DNA of 5,118 bases from Gemmatimonadaceae bacterium (GTDB taxonomy: Bacteria > Gemmatimonadota > Gemmatimonadetes > Gemmatimonadales > Gemmatimonadaceae): NCBI GenBank assembly GCA_014379705.1, contig JACMLI010000494.1:1-5118 (forward strand), read 5' to 3'. The number at the start of each line of letters is the position of its first letter. Within the stretch, counting starts at the first letter, position 1. The translations under genes and the position numbers were made by a program. Below are positions 1 to 5,042 of this stretch, in pieces. The notes under the pieces were generated by a model. The model had not been told where the DNA came from. It ran no database searches and worked only from the letters and a program-made list of their open reading frames with translations.

Positions 1-1890
1 ATCCAGGCGGCTGTCTCGTACGCGCTGGCAAGCGGTACGCTGCAGGTGACCGTCAGTGGCCTTCCCGCGGGCATGGCCGGCGACGTGCGCGTGACCGGGC
101 CGGGCGGCTACAGCACCACGCTCACCGCGACGCAGGCGATCAACGGCCTGCTGGCCGGCACCTACACCGCGACAGCATCCCCGGTGACGAACGGCCCGTC
201 GACCTATGGGGCCGCGCCGGCCTCCCTGTCGGTCGCCGTGAGCGCCGGCGGCACGTCCAACCTCGCGCTCACGTATGCGCAGACGGCGGGGCCGCCCCCG
301 CCCCCGCCGCCACTCAACCTCACGATCGACGGGATGCATGTGCAGCAGGTCGTGCAGGCCTACACCGGTACCGTCCCTCTCGTGGCCGGCAAGAGCGGCC
401 TCCTTCGCATCTTCGCGAAGGCGTCTGCAGCGAACACGGTCACGCCAGCCGTGCGGGTCCGCTTCTACAATGGCGCGACGCTCACCACCACCGTGACGAT
501 CCCGGCCCCCACGGCCTCCGCCCCGACCTCGGTCTCGCAAGGCTCGCTCACGGCGTCGTGGAACACGACGATTTCCTCCGGGTTGATGGTCCCCGGGCTG
601 CGCATCATTGCCGATGTCGACCCGACCGACGCAATCATCGAATCCGCAGAAGGTGACAACAGCTACCCCACGTCGGGCACGCCCCTCACGATGGACGTGC
701 GCACCCTGCCCTCCTTCGACATCCGCTTCGTTCCGGTGACGCAGAGCGTGAACGGCCTCACCGGCGGCGTCACGGCCGGCAACGTCGGGTCGTACCTGGC
801 GTGGACCACGAAGCTCTTCCCCATCGGCGCCGTCGACGTCGACGTCCGGGCGCCCTACACGACGAATGCTGGCGTGCTGCAGAGCAGCAACGGCAACGGC
901 GCGTGGTCCCAGGTCCTGAGTGAGCTCAACGCCCTCCGCACCGCGGATGGCAGCACCCGCTACTACGCCGGCATCGCGAAGGTCACCTACTCGTCAGGCA
1001 TCGCCGGCCTGGGCTACGTGCCAGGGCGCTCCACGCTCTCCTGGGACCAACTCCCCTCCGCCTCGGAGGTCGTCGCCCATGAACTCGGGCACAACTTCGG
1101 CCGCTTCCATGCGCCGTGCGGCGGCGCTGGCGGCCCCGATCCGTCGTATCCGTACGCCGGCGGACAGATCGGCGTCTACGGCTACGATGTCGCGATGTCG
1201 TCGCTCAAGGCCCCGACGACGTCGGACCTCATGGGCTACTGCAACATCAACTGGATCTCGGACTACACGTACGTCGCGGTGATGAACCATCGCATCGCCA
1301 ACCCATACGTCGCGGCGGCGCGCTCGCTGGCGAACAACACCTCGCGTCGCGGACTCCTCGTGTGGGGACGCATTACGAATGGCCAGCTGACCCTCGAGCC
1401 AGCATACGAAGTCACCGCCCCACCCGCGCTCCCGCAGCGCGCCGGGAGCAACCGTCTCCAGGCCTTTGGCCCCCTCGGCGAATCCCTGTTCGACTTCTCC
1501 TTCGAGGGTGAGCGCGTGGCCGACGTCACGGACGCGACGCTGCAGCACTTCGCTTTCGTCGTGCCTCTCGACCTCCTCGGCGGCAAGTCCCTCGCTCGCC
1601 TGCGATTCGCGGCACAGGGGAAGAGCGTGGAGCGACGTGCGACCAACGCGAACCTCGACGCGAGCATGCCCGCAGCCCGACGGAGCGGCGCACGCAGCGT
1701 TCGCGTGCAGTGGGCCGATCGCGAGATCGCGGGCGTGATGGTCCGCGACGCCAGGACTGGCGAAATTCTCTCCTTCGCGAAGGGCGGGGACGCCGAGATC
1801 GCCTCGTTTGCCCAGGAGGTGGACCTGATCGTCTCCGACGGCGTGCGGACCGCGCAGCGCCGGGTTCGGGTCGGGGCGGGGCCCCGATAG
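1..1890 (+). CDS. Secreted zinc metalloprotease, metzincin type, with Ig-like repeats (5' end outside window)
   Basis: The frame is open from base 1 to the TAG at 1888-1890 (629 codons visible), so the true start and any signal peptide lie upstream; the GTG at 46 is only an internal codon. Domains, by window codon: the tail of one Ig/CnaB-like module (about 1-10), one complete 85-residue module (about 11-95), a seven-proline linker (98-104), a CARDB-like beta domain (about 105-235), a protease domain (about 240-435) and a C-terminal beta-rich region to 629. The protease has the full metzincin zinc motif HELGHNFGRFH (bases 1078-1110): three His ligands, a catalytic Glu and the conserved Gly. 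A Met-turn candidate, DLMGYC, follows at 1225-1242. The only two cysteines seen (1117-1119 and 1240-1242) flank the active site and could form a disulfide, which would fit export. It probably degrades extracellular protein; the substrate is unknown. The class is well supported. The exact MEROPS family is not: M66-, M43- or M12-like are all possible. Confidence 0.85.
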   Translation: MQAAVSYALASGTLQVTVSGLPAGMAGDVRVTGPGGYSTTLTATQAINGLLAGTYTATASPVTNGPSTYGAAPASLSVAVSAGGTSNLALTYAQTAGPPPPPPPLNLTIDGMHVQQVVQAYTGTVPLVAGKSGLLRIFAKASAANTVTPAVRVRFYNGATLTTTVTIPAPTASAPTSVSQGSLTASWNTTISSGLMVPGLRIIADVDPTDAIIESAEGDNSYPTSGTPLTMDVRTLPSFDIRFVPVTQSVNGLTGGVTAGNVGSYLAWTTKLFPIGAVDVDVRAPYTTNAGVLQSSNGNGAWSQVLSELNALRTADGSTRYYAGIAKVTYSSGIAGLGYVPGRSTLSWDQLPSASEVVAHELGHNFGRFHAPCGGAGGPDPSYPYAGGQIGVYGYDVAMSSLKAPTTSDLMGYCNINWISDYTYVAVMNHRIANPYVAAARSLANNTSRRGLLVWGRITNGQLTLEPAYEVTAPPALPQRAGSNRLQAFGPLGESLFDFSFEGERVADVTDATLQHFAFVVPLDLLGGKSLARLRFAAQGKSVERRATNANLDASMPAARRSGARSVRVQWADREIAGVMVRDARTGEILSFAKGGDAEIASFAQEVDLIVSDGVRTAQRRVRVGAGPR

Positions 1891-1904
1891 CCCTGACGCA
1901 GGCG

Positions 1905-1960
1905 ACGACGCTGGGTCCCGGATCAGCGCTGCGCCTGCGGCGCGCTTGTCCGGGATGACG
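1905..1960 (-). repeat. Dispersed palindromic repeat, copy 1 (inverted)
   Basis: Read on the - strand, this copy runs from CGTCATCCCGG to CCGGGACCCAGCGTCGT and matches the arms of copies 2 (1991-2045) and 3 (3550-3603), while the 25-28 nt centre differs. The arms contain a perfect 7-bp inverted repeat, TCCCGGA at 1916-1922 with TCCGGGA at 1949-1955. The centre can also pair (GCGCC with GGCGC around 1932-1944), so an RNA copy would fold into a strong hairpin. It begins 15 nt after the protease stop codon. No coding capacity is seen. Confidence 0.8.
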
Positions 1961-1977
1961 ACCTGCCTGTCATCCCG
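1951..1977 (+). terminator. Candidate hairpin terminator after the protease gene
   Basis: CGGGATGAC (1951-1959) and GTCATCCCG (1969-1977) form a perfect 9-bp stem with a 9-nt loop, 60 nt after the protease stop. It is built from the left arm of repeat copy 1 plus an extra half-site of the same arm. No T tract follows, so it is not a textbook intrinsic terminator. It competes with the hairpin inside copy 1. Its position between two probably separate transcription units is the main support for a terminator role. Confidence 0.35.
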
Positions 1978-1990
1978 TCCGTCCCTTCCG

Positions 1991-2045
1991 CCGTCATCCC
2001 GGTCCGGTGAGCGATAGCGAGCCGCGAACCGGGACCCAGTGTCGT
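1991..2045 (+). repeat. Dispersed palindromic repeat, copy 2
   Basis: The left arm CCGTCATCCCGG (1991-2002) and right arm CCGGGACCCAGTGTCGT (2029-2045) are identical to those of copy 3; the 26-nt centre differs. TCCCGG pairs with CCGGGA (1997-2002 with 2029-2034). This copy faces copy 1, so the outer ends of the pair (1905-1921 and 2029-2045) form a 17-bp inverted repeat with a single mismatch. It ends 20 nt before the candidate -7 element of lpdA, so its right arm may sit in the promoter's upstream half. Confidence 0.8.
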
Positions 2046-2064
2046 GAGCCCCGCCCCCCGAGGC

Positions 2065-2072
2065 TAGATTTC
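2065..2072 (+). promoter_or_regulatory. Candidate -7 promoter element of lpdA (TAnnTTTG-like)
   Basis: TAGATTTC lies 37 nt before the lpdA ATG in an otherwise GC-rich spacer and matches TAnnTTTG, the Bacteroidota -7 consensus, at all but the last position. A similar box, TATATTTG, precedes the lipoprotein gene at 4452-4459. No clear TTG-type -33 element is visible; the right arm of repeat copy 2 occupies roughly that position. Transcription would start near 2078-2080, giving a leader of about 30 nt. Confidence 0.35.
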
Positions 2073-2109
2073 GGTCGCTCGTCTCACCCCGAAATCACTC
2101 GAAAAACCG

Positions 2110-3525
2110 ATGGCTCAGTACGACGTGATCTTTGTCGGCGGCGGCCCCGCCGGTTATGTAGGCGCCCTTCGCTGCGGGCAGCTCGGACTCTCCACCGCGG
2201 TCATCGAACGTGAAGGACTCGGCGGCACCTGCGTCCTCTGGGGCTGCATTCCAGCCAAGGCCCTCCTGGAGTCTGCCTCGCTGGCCAACAAGGTCCGGCA
2301 CGCCGCCGAGTTCGGCGTCACCGTGGGCGAGGTGAAGTTCGAATACGGCGTGGCGATGAAGCGCTCGCGTGCCGTCAGTGCGCAGAACTCCAAGGGCGTC
2401 GAGTTCCTCTTCAAGAAGAACAAGGTCACCTGGATCAAGGGCACGGGGCGCCTGGTGAAGGGCAAAGCTGGTGTGGCCGTCTCGGTGAAGGACGCGTCTG
2501 GCAAGGAAGAAACCCACGAGGCGAAGAAGGGGATCGTCATTGCCACGGGTTCGAGGGTCCGTGGGCTCCCGCAAGTGGGCCTCGAGCTCAACAAGTCGAC
2601 GATCATCTCGTCCGACGAAGCGCTGATCCTCGAAAAGGCACCGAAGTCGGTCGCGGTCATCGGTGCCGGTGCCGTCGGGTGTGAGTTCGCCGATGTGTTC
2701 AATGCGTTCGGCTCCGAGGTCCACGTGATCGAGGTGCTGCCGAACATCCTCCCCCTCGAGGACGCCGACTCGTCGGCCGAAGTGGCGCGCTCGTTCAAGA
2801 AGCGGAAGATCAACGTCGTGACGAACGCCAAGCTGTCGAACGTGAAGGCCGGGAAGGATTCCGTGAAGTTCAGCGTCGACGTCGGCGGCACGAAGACCGA
2901 TCTCGAGGTCGAGAAGGTGCTCGTGGCCGCAGGGCGCTCGCCGAATGTGGAAGACCTTGGCCTCAAGGAGGTCGGCGTCCAGCTCACGGAGCGCGGCTTC
3001 ATCAAGGCCGATCCCGTCACGTACGAGACCACGGCCAAGGGCGTGTTCGCCATCGGCGACGTGATCGGCGCCCCGATGCTCGCCCACAAGGGCCAGCGCG
3101 AGGGCCACATCCTCGCCGACCGCCTCGGCGGCCAGCACGCGCACGCGCTCAACTACGGCAACATCCCCAACGCGACCTACTGCCATCCCGAGGTCGCGTC
3201 GATCGGCTTGACCGAGCAGGCGTGCAAGGAGAAGAAGCTCGACTACAAGGTCGGGAAGTTCCCCTTCTCCGCCAACGGTCGCGCGCGCACGTCAGGCGAG
3301 ACGGAAGGGTTCGTGAAGATCATTCGCGACGCAAAGTACGGCGAGATTCTCGGCGCCCACATCGTCGGTGCGCATGCCACGGAACTGATCCACGAGATCG
3401 TTGTTGCCAGGGAAAACGAGTTTACGGTCGAGGAAATAGACCTCGCGATCCACGCGCATCCGACGCTCTCCGAGGCAGTCGCGGAGGCGGTGCTGGATTC
3501 GATGGGGAAGTTGCTGCACGCATAG
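2110..3525 (+). CDS. lpdA: Dihydrolipoyl dehydrogenase (E3)
   Basis: This 471-residue protein is full length for the family. E3 is an FAD enzyme that reoxidises dihydrolipoyl groups on E2 or GcvH and passes electrons to NAD+, serving pyruvate, 2-oxoglutarate and branched-chain dehydrogenases and glycine cleavage in the cytoplasm. Visible features in order: FAD fold GGGPAG (10-15) with Glu33 for the ribose; redox-active disulfide Cys41/Cys46 in GGTCVLWGCIPAK; NAD fold GAGAVG (185-190); second FAD motif AIGDV (314-318) leading to MLAHKG; and the C-terminal dimer domain with HAHPTLSE, giving the catalytic pair His450/Glu455. The VLW inside the CxxxxC loop differs from the common LNV/LNW. The ATG fits because MAQYDVIFVGGG starts right at the first strand of the fold. 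No Shine-Dalgarno is seen, only an A-rich stretch just before the ATG. lipB follows after 95 nt, a coherent pairing. A related flavoprotein such as mercuric reductase is unlikely given the E3-type C-terminal motif. Confidence 0.95.
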   Translation: MAQYDVIFVGGGPAGYVGALRCGQLGLSTAVIEREGLGGTCVLWGCIPAKALLESASLANKVRHAAEFGVTVGEVKFEYGVAMKRSRAVSAQNSKGVEFLFKKNKVTWIKGTGRLVKGKAGVAVSVKDASGKEETHEAKKGIVIATGSRVRGLPQVGLELNKSTIISSDEALILEKAPKSVAVIGAGAVGCEFADVFNAFGSEVHVIEVLPNILPLEDADSSAEVARSFKKRKINVVTNAKLSNVKAGKDSVKFSVDVGGTKTDLEVEKVLVAAGRSPNVEDLGLKEVGVQLTERGFIKADPVTYETTAKGVFAIGDVIGAPMLAHKGQREGHILADRLGGQHAHALNYGNIPNATYCHPEVASIGLTEQACKEKKLDYKVGKFPFSANGRARTSGETEGFVKIIRDAKYGEILGAHIVGAHATELIHEIVVARENEFTVEEIDLAIHAHPTLSEAVAEAVLDSMGKLLHA

Positions 3526-3526
3526 C

Positions 3527-3540
3527 GGCGGGCGGGCGGG
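3527..3540 (+). repeat. G-rich trimer tract after lpdA
   Basis: GG followed by three GGG runs, each separated by one C, begins 2 nt after the lpdA stop. It is a short low-complexity tract. A two-tetrad G-quadruplex is formally possible on the coding strand or its mRNA, but nothing else supports a role. A C-rich tract of similar composition lies after lipB at about 4384-4402. Confidence 0.4.
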
Positions 3541-3549
3541 CGAAAATTG

Positions 3550-3603
3550 CCGTCATCCCGGACAAGGGAACAACGCGAGCGCAGATCCGGGACCCAGTGT
3601 CGT
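3550..3603 (+). repeat. Dispersed palindromic repeat, copy 3
   Basis: The left arm CCGTCATCCCGG (3550-3561) and right arm CCGGGACCCAGTGTCGT (3587-3603) equal those of copy 2. TCCCGGA (3556-3562) and TCCGGGA (3586-3592) give a perfect 7-bp stem with a 23-nt loop. ACAAG after the left arm and GAT before the right arm are shared with copy 1 but not copy 2. It fills most of the lpdA-lipB spacer, so if the genes are co-transcribed the hairpin lies in the mRNA between them and could affect decay or partial termination. Confidence 0.8.
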
Positions 3604-3605
3604 TC

Positions 3606-3614
3606 GTGAGGGTG
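3606..3614 (+). promoter_or_regulatory. Probable ribosome binding site of lipB
   Basis: GTGAGGGTG contains GAGG (3608-3611), 9 nt before the TTG at 3621. It is the only Shine-Dalgarno-like sequence near the beginning of the LipB fold and decides in favour of the TTG start. It lies directly after repeat copy 3; the same CGTGAG bases also end copy 2, so the site may have come with the repeat. Confidence 0.45.
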
Positions 3615-3620
3615 AATGCA

Positions 3621-4355
3621 TTGAACTCGTTGTACGTCGTCGACCTGGACACGATGCGCTACGCCGACGCCCTCGAGCTGCAGCGGCACGTCGCGAAGGA
3701 GCGGATCAGCGGCAAGATCCCCGAGGATGTGCTGCTCCTCGTGGAGCATCCACACGTCGTCACGCTTGGGCGGTCGACCAGGCTCGTGAACCTCGTCGCC
3801 TCGAAGGAGCAACTCGAAGCACGTGGGATCGAGCTGTTCGACGTGGAGCGCGGCGGCGACGTGACGTATCACGGACCGGGGCAGCTCGTCGGCTACCCCA
3901 TCATCGACCTCAAGCGGCACAAGCAGGACCTGCACTGGTACCTCCGCCAGGTCGAGGAGGCGTTGATCGTGGCGCTGCGCACCTTTGGCATCGAGGGCGT
4001 GCGCCAACCCGGCTACACGGGCGTCTGGGTCGAAACCACCAGTCCCCGAATCCCGAACCCCCAAGCCCCAATCCCGGAACCGACCCCGGTCGCGTCCCGT
4101 CGAAAGTTGGCCTCGATAGGTGTGCATGCCCGCGACTGGGTCACATGGCACGGATTCGCCCTGAATGTGACGACCGACCTCTCGTACTTCGATGTGATGG
4201 TCCCCTGCGGCATCGCCGACGTGACCATGACGTCGATCCAGCGCGAGGCAACGCTCGGGGCGCCCGGGGCGACGATCCCAGAAACCAAGCGCCTCGTTGC
4301 AGAGGCATTCGCGAGAGTCTTTAGACTCGAGCCGCAGGCGCACACGCTCGACTGA
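3621..4355 (+). CDS. lipB: Octanoyl-[acyl carrier protein]:protein octanoyltransferase
   Basis: LipB moves octanoate from acyl carrier protein to the lipoyl-domain lysine of E2 and GcvH proteins; LipA then adds sulfur. With the TTG start the protein has 244 residues (MNSLYVVDLDTMRYADAL...), longer than the usual 210-230. Evidence: LLLVEHPHVVTLGR, the signature RGGDVTYHGPGQ (77-88), KLASIGVHA with catalytic Lys162, WHGFALNV, and VPCGIADVTMTSI with catalytic Cys196. The Lys-Cys spacing of 34 equals that in E. coli (Lys135/Cys169) and M. tuberculosis LipB (Lys142/Cys176), so the active site looks intact. The extra length is mainly a Pro-rich insert at about 138-161, encoded by a heptanucleotide repeat. 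The frame stays open back to 3222 inside lpdA, but that extension would translate repeat copy 3. Other possible starts are GTG 3606, GTG 3612 and TTG 3630; TTG 3621 is preferred for the GAGG 9 nt upstream and the fit to the family N terminus. It is probably co-transcribed with lpdA. Confidence 0.93.
   Translation: MNSLYVVDLDTMRYADALELQRHVAKERISGKIPEDVLLLVEHPHVVTLGRSTRLVNLVASKEQLEARGIELFDVERGGDVTYHGPGQLVGYPIIDLKRHKQDLHWYLRQVEEALIVALRTFGIEGVRQPGYTGVWVETTSPRIPNPQAPIPEPTPVASRRKLASIGVHARDWVTWHGFALNVTTDLSYFDVMVPCGIADVTMTSIQREATLGAPGATIPETKRLVAEAFARVFRLEPQAHTLD
4044..4078 (+). repeat. Heptanucleotide tandem repeat inside lipB
   Basis: Five consecutive 7-nt units read CCCCGAA, TCCCGAA, CCCCCAA, GCCCCAA, TCCCGGA, with consensus NCCCVAA; a sixth, ACCGACC (4079-4085), is more decayed. 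Because 7 is not a multiple of 3, the peptide repeats every 21 nt, giving PRIPNPQ then APIPEPT. The tract lies within an insertion of roughly 22 residues relative to E. coli LipB, placed between the GVWV strand and the catalytic-lysine strand. Confidence 0.7.
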
Positions 4356-4403
4356 CCCGAGTGGTCAGGGTTCACTGCCCGTCCGCCCGCCTGCCCGCCC
4401 GCA

Positions 4404-4436
4404 GTACCCCCGAACCCACCGCCCACCGTGGGGTAC
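4404..4436. repeat. Inverted repeat upstream of the lipoprotein gene
   Basis: GTACCCC (4404-4410) and GGGGTAC (4430-4436) form a perfect 7-bp inverted repeat with a 19-nt loop, overlapping a smaller palindrome CCCACCGTGGG (4422-4432). It lies 48 nt after the lipB stop and 15 nt before the TATATTTG box. It could be a terminator stem for lpdA-lipB, though no T tract follows, or a regulator site for the downstream gene. In sequence this GC-rich it may also be chance. Confidence 0.35.
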
Positions 4437-4451
4437 CGGAGCCGGCTGGGA

Positions 4452-4459
4452 TATATTTG
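4452..4459 (+). promoter_or_regulatory. Candidate -7 promoter element of the lipoprotein gene (TATATTTG)
   Basis: TATATTTG matches the Bacteroidota -7 consensus TAnnTTTG at every fixed position and is a conspicuous AT island in a GC-rich spacer. It lies 45 nt before the ATG at 4505, so transcription would begin near 4465 with a leader of about 40 nt. A clear -33 TTTG is not seen. It supports independent transcription of the lipoprotein gene from lpdA-lipB. Confidence 0.45.
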
Positions 4460-4504
4460 AGCCCGCGGCCGTTCTGGTCGCGTCCACCGCGTTCCGCCCC
4501 CCAC

Positions 4505-4963
4505 ATGACTTCTCATTCTCCCCGTCGTGCCTGCCTGCTGTGCGCCACTGCGCTCGCCGCGTTTGCCCTGACGGCGTGCCAGGACAAGCGGATCCGTGAG
4601 CTCGACGTCGGCATCTCGAGGGATTCGGCGATCAAGATCATGGCCGACGGAGTGCAGCCGAAGCTCGATACCATCCAGAACGTGTACCGTCACAACAGGT
4701 ACTTCGTGCAGGGGCGTGAGTTCGACATCTACATGTTCGATGCCGAGAACCGGAAGTTCTGGGAGGATCCGGAGGTCCTGGACAAGGAACTGACGCCGGT
4801 CGTGGTGGTCGACGGCAAGGTGGAGGGGTGGGGCTGGTCGCACATGGATGACGTCAGCTCCAAGTACGGGATCCGCCTGCGCGCCGGCACGGAACCCACA
4901 CCCACGGCCCCTGCGCCTGCCCCAGCGGCCCTCGACAGTGCGAAGAAGGCTCAAAGGGCGTAG
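4505..4963 (+). CDS. Small lipoprotein of unknown function, possibly BamE/SmpA-like fold
   Basis: The 152-residue protein starts with a lipoprotein signal: basic n-region (SPRR, 5-8), hydrophobic core (9-22) and lipobox LTAC with the lipidated Cys at 25 (bases 4577-4579). Gln at +2 suggests outer-membrane sorting if Lol rules apply. The mature part begins with a short amphipathic segment, IRELDVGISRDSAIKIM (30-46), which resembles the opening of BamE/SmpA-like domains. It continues through an aromatic stretch (YRHNRYF, YMFD) to TPVVVVDGKVEGWGW and ends in an Ala/Pro/Thr-rich tail, probably disordered. The name of the fold is inference; I do not recognise a characterised homologue. The frame is open back to 4361, but that extension is Arg/Pro-rich low-complexity sequence, whereas the ATG at 4505 places the signal peptide correctly. 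No Shine-Dalgarno is visible before the ATG (CCGCCCCCCAC). The gene is real by lipobox, codon pattern and upstream promoter-like box. Confidence 0.8.
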   Translation: MTSHSPRRACLLCATALAAFALTACQDKRIRELDVGISRDSAIKIMADGVQPKLDTIQNVYRHNRYFVQGREFDIYMFDAENRKFWEDPEVLDKELTPVVVVDGKVEGWGWSHMDDVSSKYGIRLRAGTEPTPTAPAPAPAALDSAKKAQRA

Positions 4964-5042
4964 TGGACAGGATGGACGGGGTGGGGGGAGTGAGGGAGTG
5001 ACTAGATGGACGAGGTGGACGACCTGCTTGGAGTCGAGGGGG
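4964..5042 (+). repeat. Degenerate 9-nt tandem repeat after the lipoprotein gene
   Basis: Starting with the base after the TAG stop, the sequence divides into units of about 9 nt: TGGACAGGA, TGGACGGGG, TGGGGGGAG, TGAGGGAG, TGACTAGA, TGGACGAGG, TGGACGACC, TGCTTGGAG, TCGAGGGGG. Four units begin with TGGAC and two are one base short. The pattern is decayed and strongly G-rich on the + strand. No hairpin or terminator is evident. Confidence 0.45.

Noticed and set aside
46..48. GTG at 46 as start of the protease
   Set aside because: The frame is open back to base 1 and upstream codons encode the tail of a homologous repeat module, so this GTG is internal.
994..1548. - strand frame opposite the protease domain
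   Set aside because: Shadow of the metalloprotease; the + strand encodes the conserved zinc motif.
1891..2109. tRNA or small RNA gene in the protease-lpdA spacer
   Set aside because: No cloverleaf or T-loop sequence is seen; the secondary structure there is explained by the palindromic repeats.
2095..3186. Long open frame on the - strand across lpdA (about 363 codons)
   Set aside because: It is antisense to a certain gene in high-GC DNA, where the complementary frame often stays open. Its translation is Arg/Asp/Leu/His-rich with no recognisable motif.
3527..3540. G-quadruplex regulating lpdA-lipB
   Set aside because: Only three GGG runs and one GG are present; such tracts are expected in this composition and nothing else supports function.
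1905..3603. CRISPR array
   Set aside because: The repeat copies differ in orientation, are spaced irregularly (two close together, one 1.5 kb away), and have conserved ends around a variable centre rather than repeats between spacers.
3222..3620. N-terminal extension of lipB back into lpdA
   Set aside because: It would overlap lpdA by 300 nt and translate the palindromic repeat; LipB homology begins only near 3630.
3243..4343. Long - strand frame across the end of lpdA and lipB
   Set aside because: It overlaps two well supported + strand genes and has biased composition with no domain.
4361..4504. N-terminal extension of the lipoprotein from GTG 4361
   Set aside because: The added residues are Arg/Pro-rich low complexity and would bury the lipoprotein signal peptide; the promoter-like box would fall inside the gene.
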